A DNA stretch of 31,449 nt. Origin: ZC4RG20 sp964518995 (GTDB lineage: Bacteria > Pseudomonadota > Gammaproteobacteria > Steroidobacterales > Rariloculaceae). This document shows, piece by piece, positions 24,934-31,449 of this stretch. The stretch covers positions 1 to 31,449 of the forward strand of contig CAZFJU010000020.1 of the NCBI GenBank assembly GCA_964518995.1, given 5' to 3'. Position 1 is the first letter of the stretch. Each line of letters opens with the position of its first letter. The notes beneath the pieces were generated by a model. The model worked only from the letters and a program-made list of their open reading frames with translations, searched no databases and had not been told where the DNA came from. The position numbers and the translations under genes were made by a program.

Positions 24934-26685
24934 CTACCGGCTCGGCGCCGAGCCCGGGCCGCGCAAGCGCTCGAGCGCTGCGGCATCTTCGCGCAACAGC
25001 GCGCATGTCCGCGCGATGATGAGCGAACGAAACGCAAACACGAGCGGATCCAAGTTTGGGCGTTCCTCGAAGCCAAACCGCCGCGCCACCGATCGATAAC
25101 GTTTACCCAGCCGTCCAAGGCCGACAAAGGCCCGCCGCGACGCCGCCTGCTTGCGCGCGCTTTCGGTCGCGTCGCGACAGAAAGCCGCGACAGCCGCTCC
25201 GAGCAAGTCGGATACAGGCGACGACGACAGCTCGTCCGCCATCAGCTCGAGCATCCGCGGATCGCGAAGAAAGGCACCGAGCCCGGCAATCGCGACGTGC
25301 TTCGCGAAGGCCAAGGCTGGGCCGCGGGCTTGCACGCTTTCGCGCCATAGGCGCTTATCGGTGCGGAGCGTATCCGGCAAGCTACTCGCATAGCTTACGA
25401 CGCTCGCCGCGAGCAGCGGGTTCACGACCTCCACGTAAGCGCACTTCAGGTCAGTCAGCGCCGCGAGCCGCACCGGTATCCGGAACTCACGATAAAGCCG
25501 GTCGCGCCACGCGGCCAGCGTCTCGTTTTGTCGCTGCTCGAGCTGCGGCGGAAGTTCCTGCTCGGGGAGATCGAAGCCGGCAAGCGTGCGTTGGTCGAAA
25601 AAATCCGCGAGCCTATCGATGCCGATCGTGCGCTTCACGCCGGCAGCGCTTTGCACCGGCAGCCAACCGAAAGCCTCGTCGCCCCGGATCACGCCCTCGA
25701 CGCGTTCGTCGAGCAGCGTCTTCCAAAGATGGAAGCCATCCAGATAGCCCGTGATCGACGCGACTCGTCCGTCCCCGGCGACGATGAAGCGCTGGATGAT
25801 CTCGTCATGCGAATCGGCAGCCGCGTCCAGCTCGAAGTAGCGATGACGAACGCCTGCCTGCCGCGCAAGCTCCGACGCAATGTAGGCGTCGCTCTTTTTG
25901 TCATCGAGCGCGGCGCGCTCGCCCCACGTCACGGTGTTCAGGGCCTTCGACGCAGCAGGCGAGCGTTGCAACGAGATCAGCAGGCCGCGGCTGTCGTAGC
26001 CGCCCGATAACGGCAATACCCACCGCTCGTAGTCGAGCTCGAAGCGATCGACCGCATCGTCCACGACGTGCTCGAGGCCATTACGATAGTCGTCCGCGCG
26101 CGCACCGTTCGCGTGCGCCGCATCGAGCTCCCAGCGGCTTTCGTGCAGCTGCCATGTCGCGCGGTCCAGCACCAGGCGCCCCCGCGGCGGCACGTAGCGC
26201 AGGCGTGCATCCCAGCCAGCCGTCGGGCCGAGCGTCCCCGACGAAAGCATCCACGCAAATGCGGCGCGATTGGGCGCGAAGCCGCCGAGCACGGCGAGCA
26301 CGGCTCGCTGCGAACTCGACGCGATGAAGAGCTTGTCCGTTCGCGCATACCAGAGCGTCCGCGACGCCACCGCATCGGTGACGAGCTCGATCTGCTCCGC
26401 ACCGGATCGCAGCAAGGCATAGGACCCGTCCGGGGCCGGCGCGCCCGGCGCATACCAAGCACCCTTGTCGCGCATGAGCGCGCCCAGGCAGACGCTGGCG
26501 CCGTCAACGAGCGTGCAGCCGTTCGCCTGGTACACCGCGACGGCGACACCGTTTCGACGCGCCGTCACCGGCGGCTGAGCTGGGATGTTGTCGGGCGTGA
26601 TCAGACGGCCAATCTCTGTGAGCAAAGCCGACGACAGCGGCTCAGAGCCGACATTGCGCGAACAAACAAGAAGAGCCTTGGCCAT
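24934..26685 (-). CDS. Asparagine-synthetase-like ATP-dependent ligase without glutaminase cysteine
   Basis: 583 residues from the ATG at 26685 (MAKALLVCSRNVG). The N-terminal domain resembles the class II glutamine amidotransferase fold (VTDAVASRTLWYARTDKLFIASSSQRAVL), but the residue after Met is Ala instead of the catalytic Cys, so glutamine hydrolysis is not expected. The C-terminal part has the ATP pyrophosphatase loop SGGYDS (227-232) and a later GDEAFGW block. The enzyme should adenylate a carboxylate and join it to an amine, as in asparagine synthetase, beta-lactam synthetase and lasso-peptide cyclases. It is divergent from a glycosyltransferase gene, a pairing seen in polysaccharide clusters, so sugar-linked amide formation is one option. 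The substrate is unknown. Confidence 0.85.
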   Translation of the reverse strand: MAKALLVCSRNVGSEPLSSALLTEIGRLITPDNIPAQPPVTARRNGVAVAVYQANGCTLVDGASVCLGALMRDKGAWYAPGAPAPDGSYALLRSGAEQIELVTDAVASRTLWYARTDKLFIASSSQRAVLAVLGGFAPNRAAFAWMLSSGTLGPTAGWDARLRYVPPRGRLVLDRATWQLHESRWELDAAHANGARADDYRNGLEHVVDDAVDRFELDYERWVLPLSGGYDSRGLLISLQRSPAASKALNTVTWGERAALDDKKSDAYIASELARQAGVRHRYFELDAAADSHDEIIQRFIVAGDGRVASITGYLDGFHLWKTLLDERVEGVIRGDEAFGWLPVQSAAGVKRTIGIDRLADFFDQRTLAGFDLPEQELPPQLEQRQNETLAAWRDRLYREFRIPVRLAALTDLKCAYVEVVNPLLAASVVSYASSLPDTLRTDKRLWRESVQARGPALAFAKHVAIAGLGAFLRDPRMLELMADELSSSPVSDLLGAAVAAFCRDATESARKQAASRRAFVGLGRLGKRYRSVARRFGFEERPNLDPLVFAFRSLIIARTCALLREDAAALERLRGPGSAPSR

Positions 26686-26943
26686 TTCGAGGCATTTCCC
26701 GTGATTTTTGGAGGGCGAAGTATCGGCGAATCGACAAACGCAGGGAATCGACTGCATCGAAGGCGCCGGCGCCCGCATGCTGGTACGATTCGCCCCCTCG
26801 ATCCCGAAGGGCTGTGTCTACGAGGAAGCGCGACTTTCCGTCATCCCAGCATGGAAAGCACTCACCAACATGAAGACGTGCACACCGCAGCAGCGGCTCG
26901 CCACCTTGAACATCACAGCGGCGGCTCGCCGAATCGATCTCGA

Positions 26944-28062
26944 ATGAAAGTCATGGTGCTCGGCATCCGCGGGCTGCCCAATGTGCCAGGCGGCGTCGAG
27001 ACGCATGCCGAGCACCTGTATCAGCGCTTGGTGCCGCTCGGCTGCGACATCGAGGTGCTCGTGCGGTCGCCGTTCGTGCCCGCCGATCGGACCCACGTCG
27101 GAGAATTGCGCCTACGGCGCATCTGGTCGCCGCGGCGGCAAGGGTTCGAGGCGTTCCTGCACTCGGTATTCGGCGTCGTCTATGCCGTCTTCTCGCGTCC
27201 CGATGTGCTGCATGTGCACGCGATCGGGCCGGCCATCGTCACGCCGCTGGCGCGGCTGTTCGGCCTGCGCGTGCTGGTGACCCATCATGGCCCGGAGTAC
27301 CAGCGCGAGAAATGGGGGCCGTTCGCGCGCGCGGTGCTGCGCACGGGTGAGCGCTTCGGCATGCGCTACGCGAATGCCCGCATTGCGATTTCGGAAACTA
27401 TTGCAAGCCACATTCAAAGCAGGTTCGGCGTCGACTGTGATCGCATCCCGAACGGGGTGGTCATCCGCGAATCTCCTACCGCTAGCGATCATGTCGAGCG
27501 CTTCGGCCTTGCACGCGAGCGCTACTTCCTGCAAGTCAGCCGAATCGTTCCTGAGAAGCGCCAGCTCGATCTCATTCGCGCTTTCGAAGCGGCGCAGATC
27601 CCGGGCTGGCGGCTCGCGCTCGTCGGCGGTCAAGGCGATGACCCTTACTCTCGCAGCGTCGTCGCGGCGGCCGAAGGTGCCGGCGTCGTCCTGACCGGCG
27701 CATTGACCGGAGAGCCGCTCTCGCAGCTTTTCGCGCATGCCGGCGGTTTCGTGCTGCCCTCGTCCCATGAAGGGTTGCCGATCGCGTTGCTCGAAGCGCT
27801 CAGTTTCGGCCTGCCGGTGCTCGCGAGCGACATTCCGGCGCATACGGAAATCAACCTCGAGCCTGACGCCTACTTCCCGTGCGGCAACATCGAAGCGCTG
27901 GCGGAAGGCCTGCGACGGCTCGCCGCCGCGCGGCGCGACTCAGACGCTATCGCGGCACGCCGCGCGTTCGTCCGGGATCGGTACGACTGGGACGAGATCG
28001 CCGTTCAGACGGCAGCCGTCTATCGCCGCATCACATCGTCCGCGCGCCGATCGAACGCGTGA
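26944..28062 (+). CDS. GT4-type glycosyltransferase
   Basis: 372 residues from the ATG at 26944, which begins the family N-terminus MKVMVLGIRGLPNVPGGVETHAEHLY; the longer open frame to the left runs across the divergent gene and is rejected. The N-domain holds HVHAIGPAIVTPLARLFGLRVLVTHHG and the C-domain has the donor-binding block PSSHEGLPIALLEALSFGLPVLASD with the E-x7-E pair. It uses a sugar nucleotide with retention, probably for exopolysaccharide or glycoconjugate synthesis in the cytoplasm. No clear ribosome site precedes it; a 57-codon frame (26777-26947) overlaps its start as ATGA, and coupled translation is possible. Confidence 0.9.
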   Translation: MKVMVLGIRGLPNVPGGVETHAEHLYQRLVPLGCDIEVLVRSPFVPADRTHVGELRLRRIWSPRRQGFEAFLHSVFGVVYAVFSRPDVLHVHAIGPAIVTPLARLFGLRVLVTHHGPEYQREKWGPFARAVLRTGERFGMRYANARIAISETIASHIQSRFGVDCDRIPNGVVIRESPTASDHVERFGLARERYFLQVSRIVPEKRQLDLIRAFEAAQIPGWRLALVGGQGDDPYSRSVVAAAEGAGVVLTGALTGEPLSQLFAHAGGFVLPSSHEGLPIALLEALSFGLPVLASDIPAHTEINLEPDAYFPCGNIEALAEGLRRLAAARRDSDAIAARRAFVRDRYDWDEIAVQTAAVYRRITSSARRSNA

Positions 28063-28188
28063 GCTGAGGCCCGGCCCCCTCCTGCAACTTCGCGCGGCCG
28101 GCTATACGCGCAACCGCCGTTCGCCGCGGGGCGGCCGAGACGCCGACATGCCCATGACATGCCGGCGCTGGTTGCCGAGGCGGCCGGC

Positions 28189-31100
28189 TCAGAAGTTTAC
28201 GGCGACGCCGAGAAAGTATCTTCGTCCGAGCGCATCGTAGTTGGCCGCATTGGTAATCCCTGATCCGTTCGACGGGTTACCGGGATTGAACGGGTCGCGC
28301 GCCGTGAGCGGCGGATCGGTATCGAATACGTTATCGATGCCGCCGCGCAGTCGCAACGTATCCGTGAACCGCCATGAGCCGTTCAAATTGAAGAGGTTGT
28401 AAGACTCGGTGGGTAGCGTGGTCGCCTCAGGGTTGGTCGCGCGCGCCGAGGCCTCTTGCTCTGGCAAATGACGCCAGTTCAAAGCCACCCTAAGGCGGTC
28501 GCGGTTGTAGAAAAACGTGGTGAACAGCTGGTAGTCGAAGTCGGCGCCGTAGCCGGCATACTCGACCAGCGGCGAATCAGGCTCCTGGAACTGCGGCTGC
28601 TTCCACGTCAACAGCTTATTCGCGGAGCTGGTCACACCGATTTGACCTGGCACATCGAGCCCGAGACGCGTGAGGTCGGTCGACCAGTTCACGCTCAGGT
28701 CGATGCCCGACGTCAGGCGTTGACTGAAGTTGAAGTTACCGCCGTGTACCAGAAGAGGCTCTGCGTTGACGGGATCGCGCGTGATTCGTTGGCAGTACTC
28801 GTTGGCCGGATCGTAGGTCGGGTTACTCGTGCCGTTTGCATTGAAGCACTGCTGATACGCCGCGAGGAAGCCGAGGCTGCCCACCACGTTGTCGATCTCG
28901 ATGTCGTACCAGTCCGCAGAGATCGTGACATCGCGGTTCGGCGCCTGCCATACCAGGCCGAAGGTCCACGTATCGGCGTTCTCGGCCTCCAGACGCGGGT
29001 TGCCGCCCGTCATCAGTCGATAGCTATGCGGCAGCGCCCGCCCGTCGGCCGGGTAGCGATCCGGGCCTTGGACATCGAAGTCGTTCTGACCGGGAACGCC
29101 GCCCGACGCGTAGATCAGCTGGCGGCAAAGCTCCTGGACTTGGGCGCGATTCGGGTTATCCGCACGGTTGCCCCACGGATGAAGCGTATTGACCATGCAG
29201 ACGTCGCTGGTCGCCCCCCAACCGAACACCTGGCTCGAGATGCCGGCATATAGCTCGGATACGTTCGGCACGCGGTTCGCACGTTGCCAGCCGCCGCGGA
29301 ACCGGAGCGAGTCGGTCGCCGCCCAGTTGAACAGCGCCTTATAAGACTTTGCATCGAGACCCCAATCTCCGGTTTGGAAGTCCGAATAGCGCGCGCCAAG
29401 CTCGAGCTCGAACTGACCGAACACCGGCAACAGCACTTCGCCGTATAGCTCGCTGACCTCCGTCTCGCCCTCTGCTCGCTGCGTGGCGACAAACAACGGA
29501 TCGGGCTCGAACAGGCTGTAGTTGACCCGGTTGCTGACGCCGAATGCACCGCGCAGCTCGCCGGCGGGCAGCGTCGCGAGCTTGCCCTGAAAATTCGCTT
29601 CCGTAACCCGCTGCTCGATGATGTTCCGCTGCATCATGTCGGCCGTGATCGCGTCGACGCAGTCGTCGCTGAGCTCGAAGCCGCTCGTATACACCAGCTC
29701 GCCTTCGGGCGTGAAGGTCCATGGCTCGAAGATCGGCAGCCCGCTCGTGCACGTGTAGGTGCGGGTGACGGGATCGTTCGCGGCCGAAACCGTAAACGAT
29801 GCGCCGCGCCCGAAGTTCGGTTGAGCGAGTATGGTGCGTAGCCTGTCCACCCAGATGAAGTTGTCCATGCGGGTAATCAGGTTGGTGGAGCCGTTCTGGT
29901 GATACACCTCCCAGGTCCATTCGGTGTCTGGAATCCGGCCCTCGAAGCCGACCACGAACTCGCTGACCTCCGTGTCGCTGGTCGCACCGCGCATCGGAAA
30001 GTAGTTGGGCAGTCGCTGCATCGCCCAGGGCGCGTCGGGGTCCTCCCGCGAATCCAGCAACGTCCGCAAATTTGCCGGTTCGAGAGCGCGGTTACGTGGT
30101 ACCTCGGCCCGCGTTGCGGTGGCCGACGTCGGCGCCAGACGCTGCTCGACCGAGCTGCTGGTGAAACTGCCCTGCACGAACACCGACAAATAGTCGGTCA
30201 GGTCGTAGATCGCTCGACCGAAAAGCGATTCGCGCTTCATCGGGCTCGAAAGCCAGGTATCGATCATGTTCTGCTCGAGATTGCCGTTGTGCGCGCGAAG
30301 GAAGTACGGCGCCGAGGTCGGCCCGTCGTAGCCGCTTTGCAGTGCGTTCGTCGTCCGGAAGATCGAGCCGGTGGCCGGATTGACGTAAAAGGCGCTGTTG
30401 AGGGCGAAACCCGGAGCGGGCATCACCTGATCGACCGCCGACTGCGACGGGAGATTGCCGAGATCCGGCGTGTAGCTCGGGAAATCGACGAAGATGTAGT
30501 TGGCATTCGTGCCGGGATCGTGCAAGCGGGCCTGGTAGAAATCCCTGGTCCGCGTGAGCGCCACTTCTCGTTCGCCATAGCCGACCGCGAACATCGCATT
30601 GCCGCGGCCCGCGCGATCGCTGATGCCGATCAGCGCATCGATGCGAGTCTCTTCACCGTCGCCGGCACCGGTCCAACCGGTCTGGTAGTTGATGTCCACC
30701 CCCTCGAAATCGCGGCGCAGGCGGAAGTTGACGACGCCCGCCATCGCATCCGGGCCATACGTCGCCGCGGCGCCGCCGCTGATGACCTCGACGCTGGCGA
30801 TGGCCGCCGTCGGCAGCGTGTTGACGTCGACCGTCATGGCCGCGTTGACCGGCTGTGCGCGACGCCCGTCGAGCAGCACGAGGCTTCGGCCCGCGCCGAG
30901 GCCGCGCATGTTCAGCGTCGACGCGCCCGGCGTGTTCTGCGCCGTCGGCTGAATATCGCTCGCGGTAAACTGCGTCGCGCCGGGATTGAACTGTGGGTAC
31001 TGATTCAGCACCGCTTCGATCGCGATATTACTATTCTGCTCGAACAGCTCTGCATCGACCGTAAGAATCGGGCTCGGCGCATTGAGGTCGCGCCGCACGA

Positions 31101-31305
31101 TACGCGACCCCGTCACAAGCACTTCCTCGACCGCGCCCTGGCTCGTCGCCTCCTGCTGCTGTTGCCCATAGGCGACATTGGTCAGCCCCATGGCGGCACA
31201 TACGCCTGCGAAGAGCGTGGTGGTCTTGAGGCCTCCGAGCCGCCGCGCCGTCTTGACGCTTCGATGACCTAAAACCCTATAAATGTGAGGCGCAGTGATA
31301 GGCAT
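28189..31305 (-). CDS. TonB-dependent outer-membrane receptor
   Basis: 1038 residues from an ATG preceded by GGGGGAG. The signal region covers about 1-47. A TonB-box-like EEVLVTG (60-66) leads to a plug domain (NTPGASTLNMRGLGAGRSLVLLDGRR, SVEVISGGAAATYGPDAMAGVVNF) and a 22-stranded barrel ending in YFLGVAVNF with the C-terminal Phe. Many proteobacterial receptors of this class import sugars, peptides or siderophores using TonB energy. The substrate cannot be fixed, and no binding-protein or sigma/anti-sigma gene is adjacent. Loop cysteines (for example in TYTCTSG) suggest disulfides. Confidence 0.95.
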   Translation of the reverse strand: MPITAPHIYRVLGHRSVKTARRLGGLKTTTLFAGVCAAMGLTNVAYGQQQQEATSQGAVEEVLVTGSRIVRRDLNAPSPILTVDAELFEQNSNIAIEAVLNQYPQFNPGATQFTASDIQPTAQNTPGASTLNMRGLGAGRSLVLLDGRRAQPVNAAMTVDVNTLPTAAIASVEVISGGAAATYGPDAMAGVVNFRLRRDFEGVDINYQTGWTGAGDGEETRIDALIGISDRAGRGNAMFAVGYGEREVALTRTRDFYQARLHDPGTNANYIFVDFPSYTPDLGNLPSQSAVDQVMPAPGFALNSAFYVNPATGSIFRTTNALQSGYDGPTSAPYFLRAHNGNLEQNMIDTWLSSPMKRESLFGRAIYDLTDYLSVFVQGSFTSSSVEQRLAPTSATATRAEVPRNRALEPANLRTLLDSREDPDAPWAMQRLPNYFPMRGATSDTEVSEFVVGFEGRIPDTEWTWEVYHQNGSTNLITRMDNFIWVDRLRTILAQPNFGRGASFTVSAANDPVTRTYTCTSGLPIFEPWTFTPEGELVYTSGFELSDDCVDAITADMMQRNIIEQRVTEANFQGKLATLPAGELRGAFGVSNRVNYSLFEPDPLFVATQRAEGETEVSELYGEVLLPVFGQFELELGARYSDFQTGDWGLDAKSYKALFNWAATDSLRFRGGWQRANRVPNVSELYAGISSQVFGWGATSDVCMVNTLHPWGNRADNPNRAQVQELCRQLIYASGGVPGQNDFDVQGPDRYPADGRALPHSYRLMTGGNPRLEAENADTWTFGLVWQAPNRDVTISADWYDIEIDNVVGSLGFLAAYQQCFNANGTSNPTYDPANEYCQRITRDPVNAEPLLVHGGNFNFSQRLTSGIDLSVNWSTDLTRLGLDVPGQIGVTSSANKLLTWKQPQFQEPDSPLVEYAGYGADFDYQLFTTFFYNRDRLRVALNWRHLPEQEASARATNPEATTLPTESYNLFNLNGSWRFTDTLRLRGGIDNVFDTDPPLTARDPFNPGNPSNGSGITNAANYDALGRRYFLGVAVNF

Positions 31306-31339
31306 GGTTCTCCCCCGCAGATAGCCGTTTCGCTCGTTA

Positions 31340-31389
31340 GCTTGCGGGATGCCGCAAGCAAGCTGTTGCGTCTGCGAAACGCTCGCAGA
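31340..31389 (-). promoter_or_regulatory. Two stem-loops in the leader of the TonB receptor gene
   Basis: One hairpin has an 8-bp stem GCTTGCGG/CCGCAAGC (31340-31347 and 31352-31359) with a 4-nt loop. The other has a 7-bp stem TCTGCGA/TCGCAGA (31371-31377 and 31383-31389) with a 5-nt loop. Both lie between the candidate promoter and the start codon, in a leader of about 86 nt. They could control translation or mRNA stability, or bind a protein at DNA level. Confidence 0.5.
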
Positions 31390-31398
31390 GCGGCGCGT

Positions 31399-31429
31399 AT
31401 TCTAACCGCCGACATGACCTCCGTTTCAA
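31399..31429 (-). promoter_or_regulatory. Candidate promoter of the TonB receptor gene
   Basis: On the minus strand TTGAAA (31429-31424) and TAGAAT (31404-31399) fit the sigma-70 boxes, but the spacer of 19 nt is longer than the best 17. Transcription would begin near 31392, upstream of the two leader hairpins. Confidence 0.35.
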
Positions 31430-31449
31430 TCCCGGGGAGGTTTCTCGAT

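Noticed and set aside
26068..26943. In-frame upstream extension of the glycosyltransferase
   Set aside because: It crosses the divergent asparagine-synthetase-like gene, and the known family N-terminus starts only at 26944.
24934..28062. A lasso-peptide gene cluster
   Set aside because: The cyclase-like enzyme is present, but no precursor with a suitable core, no leader peptidase and no RRE protein was found beside it. A 56-residue frame nearby lacks the expected Thr before a Gly-led core.
28145..28163. Direct repeat GACATGCC twice, 3 nt apart
   Set aside because: It is too short and isolated to be a repeat element or a convincing regulator site between two convergent genes.
29899..31272. 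Long plus-strand open frame opposite the TonB receptor
   Set aside because: It is a shadow of a clear TonB receptor, with low-complexity Arg-rich composition and no ribosome site or family match.
1..31449. CRISPR arrays, tRNA or rRNA genes and insertion sequences
   Set aside because: No regular spaced repeats, no tRNA-like cloverleaf sequence and no transposase-like reading frame were noticed by eye. A dedicated search would be needed to exclude small RNAs.

Overview
The window is GC-rich, densely coded DNA (about two thirds G+C by eye) from a Gram-negative bacterium. It carries a TonB-dependent receptor, an RND efflux pump with a lipoprotein adaptor, Tat and Sec signal peptides throughout, and a consensus sigma-54 promoter. 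The receptor's EEVLVTGSRI start, the two-gene pump and the DUF6152 family suggest a proteobacterium, most likely a gammaproteobacterium of the Steroidobacter/Woeseia kind. That placement is inference. No rRNA, tRNA, CRISPR array, integrase or transposase was seen.

Region 1 (1-6187, + strand) is a tightly packed operon. It holds the 3' part of a metallo-beta-lactamase-fold gene that has lost almost all metal ligands, a large di-heme planctomycete-type cytochrome (PSD/DUF1592 family), a Tat-exported HXXSHH/DUF1552 protein and an exported ankyrin-repeat protein. Region 2 (6286-12259, - strand) has an exported cupin, an RND inner-membrane pump with its adaptor, and an aldo/keto reductase. Region 3 (12420-14774, + strand) has an FmdB zinc ribbon, a polytopic membrane protein with a DE/HE motif and an exported beta-propeller. 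Region 4 (14848-22030, - strand) has a second ankyrin / di-heme cytochrome / DUF1552 triad. A strong terminator separates this triad from a downstream pair encoding an exported protein and a DUF6152 protein. Region 5 (22418-24878, + strand) starts with a sigma-54 promoter and encodes three secreted proteins: an unknown Cys-containing protein, a paralog of the region 4 exported protein, and a CHRD-domain protein. Region 6 (24934-31305) has an asparagine-synthetase-like protein without the glutaminase cysteine, a divergent GT4-type glycosyltransferase, and a large TonB-dependent receptor with a structured leader.

The main theme is envelope and periplasmic biology. Most products are exported, and the same three-gene module (c-type cytochrome + Tat-exported DUF1552 + secreted ankyrin protein) occurs twice, on opposite strands and with rotated gene order, joined by 4-nt start/stop overlaps. 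This conserved but permuted linkage implies that the three proteins work together in the periplasm. The substrate is unknown. The other observations most worth checking are the metal-ligand-less MBL protein at the head of copy 1, the sigma-54 promoter at 22370-22385, the operator-like palindrome over the pump promoter, and the two-hairpin leader of the TonB receptor.
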